From: Burkholderia sp. D-99
GTDB taxonomy: Bacteria > Pseudomonadota > Gammaproteobacteria > Burkholderiales > Burkholderiaceae
NCBI RefSeq assembly: GCF_011605345.1
Contig: NZ_JAAOXM010000004.1
Coordinates: 516,601-580,600 of the forward strand
Length of the DNA: 64,000 nucleotides
Reading direction: 5' to 3'
Both the position numbers and the translations under genes were made by a program. The notes under the pieces were generated by a model. That model was not told the origin of the DNA. It searched no databases and saw nothing but the letters and a program-made list of their open reading frames with translations. This document shows, piece after piece, positions 54,892-63,790 of the stretch (positions within the stretch are counted from its first letter, which is position 1; each line of letters opens with the position of its first letter).

Positions 54892-55875
54892 TCAACGCTC
54901 CAGCAATCGCCCCAGCCGCATCATCGTGACGTTCACGCCGAGATGCCGCATCGACGGTTGCACGATCACGCAGTTGTCATACGGCGTGACGATCACGTCG
55001 TCGCCGTCGCGGGCAATCTCGGTGCCGGCCTGCTCGATCACCTCGAGCCCCGTGAACGGTTGCGAGAACCGGAAATCCATCGAACGCGCGACGACCGGCT
55101 CCGTGATCTCGACGAACTTCTGCCGCACCGGTGCAGGCTGCGCGAGGAAGGCCGCGACGTCGTCGCGCGCAACCACGCCCGCATGCAGCAGGAAGCGCGC
55201 CGCGCTGTCGAGCGCGACATCGCGCGCGCTCGCGGCGAAGTGCTGGCCCGTCTCGATCAGCAGCGCATTCTTCGCGCTCGCCGGATCGCCGAAGCCGCCG
55301 TAGTCACGCAGCCGCGTGCCGTTCGCATGGCCGCGATCGATGATCACGTGCTCCGGCGTGCCGATGGCGGCCGCCAGCGCGATCGCCTTCTCGAGCGGCC
55401 CGGTCATCATCAGCGGCGCGGACGCTTCGTGCATCGAATGAATGTCGAGCAGCAGGTCGACCGTATCGAGCAGCGGACGCATCGCGCGCGCACGCGCGAT
55501 CTCGCGGCTGTCGCGCGTGCCGTCGAGCGCGGCCGGCGTCCACACGCGATTCATGTCCTCGTCGAGATAGCGCGTCGCGTCGGCGTTCTCCGCGCTGAAG
55601 TGCTCGTATGCGCCGACGTTGCCGAAGCCCAGCGACAGCCGGCCCGCAACCGGGTGCAGGCCTGCGGCCAGCAACGCGTCCACCGCGATCGCGCCGCTGA
55701 CTTCGTTGCCGTGCGTCAGCGCGAGGATCATCACGTGCTTGCCGGGCCGGCCGCTGTCGAACGTATGCAGATAGTCGATGCCCGTATTGCCCGCGCGCCA
55801 GCGCGTGATGTCGGGGAAGGCCACTTCGATCGGATAGGCCGGCAATGCGGCGCGGATGGCTTCAAGCGTGGTCAT
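54892..55875 (-). CDS. Succinylglutamate desuccinylase/aspartoacylase-family hydrolase
   Basis: 327 residues from the ATG at 55875 (a TTG at 55890 is possible). It is a zinc carboxypeptidase-like fold with ALTHGNEVSGAIAVDALL (H-x-x-E zinc ligands), DLLLDIHSMHEASAPLMM (third ligand His) and ENALLIETGQHF-like KNALLIETGQHF near the active site. The C-terminal domain (SMDFRFSQPFTGLEVIEQAG ... SMRHLGVNVTMMRLGR) is the part duplicated at 53656-53845. It should hydrolyse an N-acyl amino acid or similar amide. It lies 82 bases after an MFS gene and is probably co-transcribed with it. Confidence 0.88.
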   Translation of the reverse strand: MTTLEAIRAALPAYPIEVAFPDITRWRAGNTGIDYLHTFDSGRPGKHVMILALTHGNEVSGAIAVDALLAAGLHPVAGRLSLGFGNVGAYEHFSAENADATRYLDEDMNRVWTPAALDGTRDSREIARARAMRPLLDTVDLLLDIHSMHEASAPLMMTGPLEKAIALAAAIGTPEHVIIDRGHANGTRLRDYGGFGDPASAKNALLIETGQHFAASARDVALDSAARFLLHAGVVARDDVAAFLAQPAPVRQKFVEITEPVVARSMDFRFSQPFTGLEVIEQAGTEIARDGDDVIVTPYDNCVIVQPSMRHLGVNVTMMRLGRLLER

Positions 55876-55957
55876 GTCGGAAAGGCTCAACAGGGGTTCT
55901 GGAAAGGCGCAGCCGGCGTGTGCCGGTTGCGCCGGAATCGGGTTCGCGGCCCGCGCG

Positions 55958-57286
55958 TCACGCCTCGGTCACGCGCGTCGACGGCGTGGCGGCAGCCGCC
56001 GCGCCGCGCATCCGGCGGCCGAGCGAAATCACCGACGTGATCCCGAGCACGGCCGTCGCCATCACGTAGAAACTCGGCGCCAGCTTGTTGTGCGTCGCGT
56101 CGATCAGCCAGGTCACGATCAGCGGCGCGAAGCCGCCGAACAGCGTCACCGAGAAGTTGTACGACAGCGCGAGGCCCGTGCCGCGCGTGCTCGTCGGGAA
56201 GATGTCGGCGAGCAGCGCCGGCAGCGGTGCGAGGCTCACGGCGATCAACAGGCCGACCAGCGCCTGGACCGCGAGCAGCGTCTCGACCGTCGGATAGCGG
56301 TTCAGCACGACGAACAGCGGCCACGTCGTCACGCCGACCAGGATCAGCGCGATCAGCATCACGCGGATGCGGCCGAAGCGATCCGACAGATGCCCGACGA
56401 CCGGCGCCGCGACCATCAGCATCGCGCCCGTGACGACCGCGCCGAGATACGACGACGTGGCCGGGATATGCAGTTGCTTGACCGCGTACGTCGGCATGTA
56501 CAGCTTGTGCACGTAGTTGAAGGCCGTGGCCGTCGCGACGACACCCGCGCCGAGCAGCATGTTCGCGCGATCGCGCCCGAACACCTCGCGCAGCGGCGAC
56601 TTCGCGCGCCCTTGCTCGCCGAGCCGGCGGAAATCGGCCGGTTCGTCGATGTTGCGGCGAATGTAGAGCCCGACCGGGCCGATCAGCAACCCGACCGAAA
56701 ACGCGACGCGCCAGCCCCACGCATGAAGCTGGTCGGCGGTCAGCAGCAGGCTCAGCAGCGCCGACACGCCGGCCGCGAGCACCGTCGCGAGCCCCTGCGT
56801 CGACATCTGCCAGCTCGCGAAGAAGCCGCGGCGCTTCGCATCGGCCTGCTCGACCATGAACGCGGTCGCCGCGCCGAATTCTCCGCCCGTCGAGAAACCC
56901 TGCAGCATCCGCGCGACGATGATCAGCAGCGGCGACGCGATGCCGATCTGCGCATACGTCGGCGCGAACGCGATCATCGCGGTGCCGAGCATCATCAGCG
57001 CGATCGACATCGTCAGCGATGCCTTGCGGCCCGCGCGGTCCGCATAGCTGCCGAGCACGATCGAGCCGAGCGGACGCGTGACGAACGAAATGCCGAATGT
57101 GCCCACCGACAGCAGCAGCGAGGTCGCCGCGTCGTGCGTGGGAAAGAACAGCTGGCCGATGACGATCGCGAAATAGCCGTAGATCAGCAGATCGTAGAAC
57201 TCCAGCGCGTTGCCGATGCTCGCGGCGCAGATCTCGCGCCACGGGTTGTGCGGGGCCGGCGTCGCGGCGTGCGTATTGCGGGTCAT
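55958..57286 (-). CDS. MFS transporter, metabolite:H+ symporter (MHS) type
   Basis: 442 residues from the ATG at 57286, which has GGAGGAG ahead. 12 segments with the MHS opening IGNALEFYDLLIYGYFAIVI, the loop GSYADRAGRKASLTMSIALM, and LLQGFSTGGEFGAATAFMVE-like RMLQGFSTGGEFGAATAFMV. Relatives take up proline/betaine, citrate, dicarboxylates or ketoglutarate. Together with the downstream aspartoacylase it suggests uptake and hydrolysis of an N-acyl amino acid. This is an inference. Confidence 0.9.
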   Translation of the reverse strand: MTRNTHAATPAPHNPWREICAASIGNALEFYDLLIYGYFAIVIGQLFFPTHDAATSLLLSVGTFGISFVTRPLGSIVLGSYADRAGRKASLTMSIALMMLGTAMIAFAPTYAQIGIASPLLIIVARMLQGFSTGGEFGAATAFMVEQADAKRRGFFASWQMSTQGLATVLAAGVSALLSLLLTADQLHAWGWRVAFSVGLLIGPVGLYIRRNIDEPADFRRLGEQGRAKSPLREVFGRDRANMLLGAGVVATATAFNYVHKLYMPTYAVKQLHIPATSSYLGAVVTGAMLMVAAPVVGHLSDRFGRIRVMLIALILVGVTTWPLFVVLNRYPTVETLLAVQALVGLLIAVSLAPLPALLADIFPTSTRGTGLALSYNFSVTLFGGFAPLIVTWLIDATHNKLAPSFYVMATAVLGITSVISLGRRMRGAAAAATPSTRVTEA

Positions 57287-57467
57287 CCCTGTGCTCCTCC
57301 GGTAATGCTGGCCGTCAGGATTTTGAAAGACGGCGCGCGGCTGTGCCGGCGGCCGTTCGGGCCAGTCAAGCGCGGAGTGTAGGCAACGCGGGGCGGGCGT
57401 TCGTGCCGTTTCGGCACGCAATCGTGCCGATCGGCGCGCGGGCCGCGCAGCCGCTGCTCACGGCAGG

Positions 57468-58376
57468 CTACGCCGCGCCGTCGTCGCGTGACGGCGCGGT
57501 GCGCCAGATCGCATCCAGTACCGGGTGCGGGTCGTTCCGGCGCCGGTACAGCGCGATGTCGAAGCCGATCTGCCAGTCGGCGCCGCCGACGATCGCGAGT
57601 TCGCCGCGCCGCACATCGTCGGCCACGAGCCGCTGCGGCAGCCACGCGAGGCCGAGCCCGCGACGCGCCATCGCGAGGATTGCCTCGTACGAGTCGGCCT
57701 GGTACACGGGCCGCAGCGTCGGGCGGTTGGGCATTTCGGCGAGATGGCGCGCCAGCACCGCGCGCAGGGTCAGCGTGCGCGCGAACGCGAGCCACGGCAC
57801 CGGCGCCTGCCCGGCCGGCAGCCGGTAGCGCACGCTGCCGCGCGCATCGAACGCGCTGACCGGCACCAGCACCTCGCGCGCGACGGACAGCCAGTCGAAG
57901 CGGTCGCGATCGATCAGCAGCCGCGTATGCGGGCTCGAATAGACGATCAGCATGTCGGCGTCGCCGGCCGTGAGCTGCAGGATCGCTTCCTCCGCGCTGC
58001 CGGTCGACACGGTCGCCGTGAAGAAGCCTGCGCGCGCAACGGTTTCGTCGTACCAGTCGGGGAAGAAGGTGGCCGAGAGCGTGCGGCCGGTCGCGATCCG
58101 GAGGTTGTTCTCCAGCACCGGCGACGCTTCCTGGAGTTGCGTGCGTGCGCCGTGCAGGATGTCGAGCGCGTTCGATGCGGCATCGAGGAAGACGGTGCCC
58201 GCCGCCGTCAGTTCGAGCGGCTTCGTGCGCGCGATCAGGCGCGCGCCGACCCATTCCTCGAGCGACCGGATCCGGCGGCCGAACGCCGGATGCGTGACGA
58301 ACCGGTTCTCCGCTGCGCGTGTGAAGCTGCGCGTGCGCGCGAGTTCGACGAAGTCTTCGAGCCATTTCAGTTGCAT
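57468..58376 (-). CDS. LysR-family transcriptional regulator
   Basis: 302 residues. Start MQLKWLEDFVELARTRSFTR, winged helix to about residue 60 (AENRFVTHPAFGRRIRSLEE), then the substrate-binding domain from about 90 (NNLRIATGRTLSATFFPDWY). The winged helix has HPAFGRRIRSLEEWVG where S-A-x-S-R-x-I-R-x-L-E is usual. It lies 181 bases upstream of the MHS transporter on the same strand and may regulate it; LysR genes are more often divergent from their targets. Confidence 0.9.
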   Translation of the reverse strand: MQLKWLEDFVELARTRSFTRAAENRFVTHPAFGRRIRSLEEWVGARLIARTKPLELTAAGTVFLDAASNALDILHGARTQLQEASPVLENNLRIATGRTLSATFFPDWYDETVARAGFFTATVSTGSAEEAILQLTAGDADMLIVYSSPHTRLLIDRDRFDWLSVAREVLVPVSAFDARGSVRYRLPAGQAPVPWLAFARTLTLRAVLARHLAEMPNRPTLRPVYQADSYEAILAMARRGLGLAWLPQRLVADDVRRGELAIVGGADWQIGFDIALYRRRNDPHPVLDAIWRTAPSRDDGAA

Positions 58377-58496
58377 GGCTGGGCTCCTGGGTGGGCGATG
58401 AGGTGCGGGCCGGTGCGCGCGGGCCGCAACCGTGGCGCAGCCGCCGCCGTGGACGGATGCGGCTCATGCGGCGCGAGCCGCGCGTGGCGCCCGATC

Positions 58497-59450
58497 CTAC
58501 CGCACCTGCGGCGCATCGCGCAGCACGGCGCGCAGCGCGATATCGAACGGTGTCGCGTGATCGATCCCGGCTGCGCGCAGGCACGCAGCGTCCAGGTGGC
58601 AATCGTACGGACGTGGCGTCGCGTCGGTCGGCTGGTCGATCCGCCTGAGCAATGCTTCGATGCCGAGCGCGGCCGCGATCCGCTGTGCGATGTCGTACTT
58701 CGTCATCGGCTCCTCGCCCGACCAGTGTCGGATGCCCGTGATCGATGCACCCGCGAGATGGCGCAGCGTCAGGTCGCGGATGACGTCCGCGACGTCCGGC
58801 GTATACGTCGGGTAGCGGATCGCCCAGGCGTCCATGCCCACCGGGTCGGCGCCCGGCCGCGCCGAGGCGGCGACCGCCGGCACGAGGCTCGTGACCGCCG
58901 ATTCGCTCCAATCGACGATCGGGCCGTAGAGCAGCGGGAGGCGCAGCACGCATGACAGCGTCGACGCGGCGAGGAGTGCCGCCTCGCCTTCCAGCTTCGT
59001 GCGGCCGTAGATGTTCAGCGGATTCGGGGCGGCGTCCTCACGGTACGGAGCGGCCTTGCCGTCGAAGACGTAGTCGGTGGAGATGCCGAGCGTCCATGCC
59101 CCGTGGCGCGCGGCAAGCGCACCGATACGGGCCGGGGCCGTGACGTTGATCGCGCGGGCGCCGGCAGGATCGCGCTCGCAGACGTCCGGGCGGCGTTCGG
59201 CCGCGCAGATGATCACGGCGGCCGGTTGGCGGGTGGCGAACAGGTGTTCGAGGGCCGGTTCGTCGAGGACGTCGAGTTCGGCGAGGTTTTCCGGGGGCAG
59301 CGCAAGGCGTTTTGCGCCTGCGCCTTGCGGGTTGCGGATCGTCGCGACGAGGTTTAACGAAGACTCGCGGGACAGGGATGCGGCAACCGCGCGGCCCAGG
59401 AGGCCGGCGGCGCCGATGAGAAGGACGGTCGATTGCGGCACGGTAGCCAT
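58497..59450 (-). CDS. NAD(P)-dependent sugar-nucleotide epimerase/reductase, RmlD-like
   Basis: 317 residues of the extended SDR fold. Rossmann motif STVLLIGAAGLLGRAVAASL (G-x-x-G-x-x-G form) at the start, AERRPDVCERDPAGARAINV near 85-105, STDYVFDGKAAPYREDAAPN near 125 and the catalytic IYGRTKLEGEAALL (Y-x-x-x-K) near 148. RmlD-type enzymes reduce dTDP-4-keto-rhamnose, but this stand-alone member has no rhamnose operon around it, so the substrate is open. Confidence 0.85.
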   Translation of the reverse strand: MATVPQSTVLLIGAAGLLGRAVAASLSRESSLNLVATIRNPQGAGAKRLALPPENLAELDVLDEPALEHLFATRQPAAVIICAAERRPDVCERDPAGARAINVTAPARIGALAARHGAWTLGISTDYVFDGKAAPYREDAAPNPLNIYGRTKLEGEAALLAASTLSCVLRLPLLYGPIVDWSESAVTSLVPAVAASARPGADPVGMDAWAIRYPTYTPDVADVIRDLTLRHLAGASITGIRHWSGEEPMTKYDIAQRIAAALGIEALLRRIDQPTDATPRPYDCHLDAACLRAAGIDHATPFDIALRAVLRDAPQVR

Positions 59451-59859
59451 CTGTGAAAAGGGAACGGGGATTCCCCAGAGCCTATCGCAACTTTTGGGTG
59501 TAAGGCATCAATCGATGGCCTGGGCACCGCTTCACGCCGCGCAAACGCAAGAAAGCCGTGCCGATCAAATACGCGCAGGGGCTTCAACCCGGAGCCGATC
59601 AAGCTACGGATGCGTGGGACAGTCAAGCGAGCAACGAATGACGGGCAACCCGCCGCGATCATGGCAGCGCCGACACTGCTCGAATTAATCAGGAATTCGA
59701 ATGTATCTGATGCGTGCCGGTCAGTGATCGAGGGCACATGGATTCCGGCCGCTCTGCGACACCGCGCTACCACCACACGTCACGCCCCACTAACAAAAAC
59801 AAAGCCCGGCGCACTTTCGTGCACCGGGCTCCGAACCCGCACGGAAACTCCGCCCCGCC
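59451..59859. other. Gap holding the DoxX terminator
   Basis: 409 bases between the DoxX stop and the epimerase start. The only feature seen is the minus-strand terminator at 59793-59830. Confidence 0.4.
59793..59830 (-). terminator. Intrinsic terminator of the DoxX gene
   Basis: On the minus strand AGCCCGGTGCAC and GTGCGCCGGGCT pair around a GAAA loop with one G-T/bulge position, and TTTGTTTTTG follows. This is a proper hairpin with a T-tract, 30 bases after the DoxX stop. Confidence 0.85.
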
Positions 59860-60273
59860 TTACTTCCGGTCGAGCGAATACCGACCCGGCCCGGTCAGCG
59901 CGAGCAACAGCAACCCGCCGATGATGCTGATGTTCTTGTAGAAGTTGATCATCGCCATGTATTGCTCCATCCCCTGCAGCGCCCAGTAGCGATGGCCGAT
60001 CAACGCGGTCGCGAGCGTATAGGCGGCAAACACCAGTGCGAGCGGACGCGTATAGAAGCCGGCCGCGATCAGCAGGCCGCCGGCCAGCTCGACCCCGACC
60101 GCGATCGCGGCTGCCAGCTCGGGCGCCGGGTTCCCCGTCGACGCCATGTACGCGACCGTGCCCGAGAAGCCGTTCAGCTTCTGCCAGCCGAACAGCACGA
60201 ACAGGATCATCAACAGCACGCGAGCCGCCAGCAGCAGCTCGTCCTTCTTCGACTCCAGCGAAACGTAACGCAT
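59860..60273 (-). CDS. DoxX-family membrane protein
   Basis: 137 residues from the ATG at 60273. Four membrane helices: LLLAARVLLMILFVLFGWQK, AAAIAVGVELAGGLLIAAGF, LALVFAAYTLATALIGHRYW and FYKNISIIGGLLLLALTGPG. The last contains the N-I-S-I-I-G-G-L-L-L-L pattern typical of DoxX proteins of the YphA type. Function in redox or quinone-linked processes is assumed for the family but not established. It is monocistronic, with its own terminator. Confidence 0.88.
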   Translation of the reverse strand: MRYVSLESKKDELLLAARVLLMILFVLFGWQKLNGFSGTVAYMASTGNPAPELAAAIAVGVELAGGLLIAAGFYTRPLALVFAAYTLATALIGHRYWALQGMEQYMAMINFYKNISIIGGLLLLALTGPGRYSLDRK

Positions 60274-61251
60274 AGCAATCACCCTTGAATTGACGGTTTG
60301 ATGCATCCGGTGCCGAGATGCGCCGAATCGGCGCGCCAGGTCGGCAACGAATCACTCCTCGCACAATCGGACAGCAAGCCGGCTGGCCCGCCGCCGAAGA
60401 ATCCGTCTGGTCGCACCATTCCCGGCGCGCTCCGGATCGGTTCTGGCGAAGCACGGATGCAGTCTACTGTCCCCGCGGGAATCATCAATCCGTCAAAACA
60501 TGATTCGCTGTATCAATTTAGTGGACAATCGAAGACAACATCGCCGATAGATAGCGGTCTGCGGGCAGTGCAAACCAACCTGCTCCATGTTTCAAGAACA
60601 CGAAAATGCCCCGCTTCTTTCAGGCCGCCTGATTCATTCGATATTTTCGACTTCAATTGACACGAATCGGTCACAGCTGTGCATCACGCACTGTCATTCA
60701 ACGGCAGTTTCAATATGTAATTCACGCAGGCCAACTCCATTCCCGCAACTCAACTGATATTGCGATCGATTGAGCATTCTTTTTCAGAAAAAGACACATG
60801 GCCCGGGAATAAGCATTGGCAGTGCGAAAACGTTTCGCGGGCATGCAGGCTGAAGTCACCCGCAACGGATATCGCCCAACAGGCAAGGGTTTCAGCCCGA
60901 GACCGGCCAGGGAGAACGCCTTCCGCACACCGTCGATCGACACGATGTTTAGCAGAGCAAGCGAAAAATCCGTGAATAAATACAACCAAAACGGTGTGTT
61001 AACGGCAAAAAATCGCAGACCTTTAGCCCTCACTCAATCACCCCGTTCCCGTCTGCATTTTTCTCAACAGGCATTACAAAAAATTACCAAGAAATACCGA
61101 TTTAAATATACGATAGCGCACGTCCTTACGTTTTCCCGACACTCCCGTGAACCCCGGAACGCGTCGCACCGGATGCGGCCTGCCTTCGAATCGCCGCAGG
61201 CCGTCGCGGCAGCCGCTCGTCACGGGATCGCTTTCCAACCGGAGACCATCC
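60274..61251. other. Long gene-free region between DoxX and FliD
   Basis: Nearly 1 kb, moderately AT-rich from about 60480 to 61110. A minus-strand open frame at 61033-60722 has no family and no ribosome-binding site. It must contain the promoters of both divergent genes. No convincing flagellar sigma-28 element was found. Confidence 0.45.
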
Positions 61252-62751
61252 ATGGCAATAAACACGCCCGTGAACAGCAGCGCGAATTCGAACAGCGTGA
61301 TGCAACAGGCGGTGCAATCGATCATCAGCGGCTCGACCGGCAATTCGTCGGATATCAACGCGCTCGTCAAGGTGCTGGTGAACGCGAAGACGGCCGGCCA
61401 CGCGGCGGCGCTGACGTCGGCGCAAGCCACCAGCACAACGCAGATTTCCGCATTCGGCGCGCTGTCGTCGGCGCTGGGCGCGCTCGAGGCAGGCCTCGCG
61501 TCGCTGAAGAACGGCGCCCTGCAGTCGACGTTCAACGCGGTCGCGAGCGGCAAGGGCCTGACCGCAACCGCAGGCGTCGGTGCGGTCGCCGGCACCTACA
61601 CGGTCGGCGTCACGCAGATCGCAACCGCGCAGGCGCTGTCGTCGTCCGGCTTCGACGGGAACAAGGCGCTCGGCACCGGCACGTTGACACTGTCGCTCGG
61701 CAGCCAGTCGTTCAACGTCCCGGTCGGCGGCACGAACAACACGCTGTCGGGCATTGCGGCCGCGATCAACGCCGCGTCCGGCAACCCGGGGATCAGCGCA
61801 ACCGTCATCAAGGGCACCGACGGCTCGCACCTCGTGCTCTCATCAACGAAGACCGGCTCGGCGAACGCGATCAGCGTCGCGGTCGGCGACGTGTCCGGGG
61901 ACAACGGGCTGTCGAGCCTCGGCGTCAAGTCGACGGCCGACACGTCCGGCGGCGCATCGAAGATCGAATCGGCGAACAGCGCGGCCGCGTGGCAGCAGAG
62001 CACCGCCGCGCAGGACGCGAAGTTCACGCTCAACGGCATCGCATCGACCAGCGCGAGCAACGCGGTGTCGGGCGTGCTGACCGGCGTCACGCTGAACCTG
62101 TCGGCGGACGCGGTCAACGCGACCGGTACGCAGACGCTGACGGTCAGCACCGATACGAAGGCGCAGGCGACGACGATCACGAATTTCGTGAACCTGTACA
62201 ACACCGTCGTCAAGACGATGGGCACGCTGACGAGCTTCACGCCGGGCGCGAACTCGCAGGGCGCGTTGATCGGCGATTCGACGCTGAACACGATCCGCAA
62301 CTCGCTCGCGTCAAGCGTCGCGCGCGGCGTCCCCAACGAGGACGGCAACGGGCACACGAACCTGATGACGCTCGGCATCTCGCTCGAGAAGGACGGCACG
62401 CTGAAGATCGACAACGCGAAGCTCGACAGTGCGCTGTCGTCCAACCAGGCGGGGGTCGCGCGCCTGTTCAACTCGAAGAACGGGATCGGCGCGCGTCTGG
62501 CCGAGCAGATCGAACCGTTCACGAAGAAAGACGGGATGATCGACGTGCGCACGAACGCGCTGAGCGCCGATCTGAAGCGCGTCACCAAACAGCAGTCGGA
62601 CCTGACGGACTACGCCGACCAGCTGACCAAGCAGTATCAGGCGCAGTTCACGGCACTCAACGCGCTGATGGCCAAGATGAACTCGAACACGAAGTACCTG
62701 ACGCAGCTGTTCGGCGGCGCCAACAGCAGCGGTACGCTGGCAAACAAGTGA
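61252..62751 (+). CDS. fliD: Flagellar hook-associated protein 2 (filament cap)
   Basis: 499 residues from the ATG at 61252 behind GGAG. The FliD N domain is at 25-125, with an IISGSTGNSSDINALVKVLV-like start and LSSALGALEAGLASLKNGAL. The variable middle has the IN motif AAINAASGNPGISATVIKGT, and the FliD C domain is at 250-490 (AQATTITNFVNLYNTVVKTM ... LNALMAKMNSNTKYLTQLFG). It caps the flagellar filament. It is unusually rich in Ser, Thr, Ala and Asn, as flagellar axial proteins are. No other flagellar gene is in the window, so it is an orphan, possibly a second copy. Confidence 0.9.
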   Translation: MAINTPVNSSANSNSVMQQAVQSIISGSTGNSSDINALVKVLVNAKTAGHAAALTSAQATSTTQISAFGALSSALGALEAGLASLKNGALQSTFNAVASGKGLTATAGVGAVAGTYTVGVTQIATAQALSSSGFDGNKALGTGTLTLSLGSQSFNVPVGGTNNTLSGIAAAINAASGNPGISATVIKGTDGSHLVLSSTKTGSANAISVAVGDVSGDNGLSSLGVKSTADTSGGASKIESANSAAAWQQSTAAQDAKFTLNGIASTSASNAVSGVLTGVTLNLSADAVNATGTQTLTVSTDTKAQATTITNFVNLYNTVVKTMGTLTSFTPGANSQGALIGDSTLNTIRNSLASSVARGVPNEDGNGHTNLMTLGISLEKDGTLKIDNAKLDSALSSNQAGVARLFNSKNGIGARLAEQIEPFTKKDGMIDVRTNALSADLKRVTKQQSDLTDYADQLTKQYQAQFTALNALMAKMNSNTKYLTQLFGGANSSGTLANK

Positions 62752-62951
62752 TGCGCGGCCGGGCCGCCCGATGACCGCGTCGGCGGCCCCCGGCCAATGG
62801 ATCGGCCGGCTCGCGGCGTCGCGCGCGGTGTCGCGCCCGGAAACATCGCTCACACCCGGCCGTGCGCAAGCGCGCGCCGGGCTCCCTTCCCCGGTTCGCG
62901 CTCCATCACGGCGGGTTGCTTGCCTGCAGTTCGCTCCGAACGGGCGTGCCG

Positions 62952-63599
62952 TCAGCCGAGCCCTTCGACGCGATCGGCGAACAGATCGATCGCACGCGAC
63001 ACCTGACGCCCGAAATAGCCTGGCCGCTCGCGCTCGTATGCGCGCAGCAGCGACGTGCATTCACGCTCCGCCCAGCGCCACACGGGGCCCTGTTTCGCGA
63101 AGACCGGATGACCGTGCAGTTCGGCCGGTACCGTGTGCTCGTCGTCCCAGCCCCAGAAATACGCCTGGTAAGCGCGCGCGAACGGCATCCCCAGGTTGCT
63201 CGCCACGGTCTCGTCGTGGCGCAGCGTGAAATCGACGATTTCCTTGCGCGCGTGGCCGCCGATATCGTCGTGGCGCGCCTCGATCCAGCAGTGATACCTC
63301 GCGAGCTGCGACAAATGCCGCGCGGTGCGGCGCCGCTCGCGCGTCGTGCACAGCGCATACAGGTTGCCGCCGCCGAAATCCAGCACCTCCCCACCCGCGT
63401 ACGGCCGGTAAGGCTTACCGGTCAGCAACGTCAGCACCTGCGCGCCGACGATCGCGTAGTCGGCACATCGCATGTAGCCGCTGCGCGTCGTCGCTTCCGA
63501 CACGCTCCGATGCACGACCTCGTCGATCACGGCGTGCAGCATGGCATCTACCGGTGCCGCCAGGATCGGTGACTGGCTTGTCGTCGTTACGTGTTGCAT
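62952..63599 (-). CDS. Conserved-looking protein of unknown function
   Basis: 215 residues, soluble. It has a helical start, then YMRCADYAIVGAQVLTLLTG, KPYRPYAGGEVLDFGGGNLY and RYHCWIEARHDDIGGHARKE, and a middle RAYQAYFWGWDDEHTVPAEL. The order Cys (RCADYA), then His (RYHCW) and an acidic residue is compatible with a papain- or transglutaminase-like fold such as DUF2026, but this is only a suggestion. The ATG at 63599 is chosen over a GTG at 63620. It reads away from the tandem array at the window end. Confidence 0.6.
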   Translation of the reverse strand: MQHVTTTSQSPILAAPVDAMLHAVIDEVVHRSVSEATTRSGYMRCADYAIVGAQVLTLLTGKPYRPYAGGEVLDFGGGNLYALCTTRERRRTARHLSQLARYHCWIEARHDDIGGHARKEIVDFTLRHDETVASNLGMPFARAYQAYFWGWDDEHTVPAELHGHPVFAKQGPVWRWAERECTSLLRAYERERPGYFGRQVSRAIDLFADRVEGLG

Positions 63600-63790
63600 G
63601 GGAAGCGGATGCGGACTCACGGTTCATCGGTAAAAATCGCTCCGCGGCATAATATTACGAATCGTTACGAGAAACGATGAGAGGGTTTGATCAGATTTGT
63701 GTGCTTTTGTCGTCCGACGTGGACATGCATCGGTCAGCCGTCGGCGGCGGCAGATCGCGGGGCGTAATGCGTCGGAGGGACGCGCGAGCG

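Noticed and set aside
60722..61033. Minus-strand 103-codon frame between DoxX and FliD
   Set aside because: No ribosome-binding site, no family, and less biased codon use than real genes here; left as intergenic.
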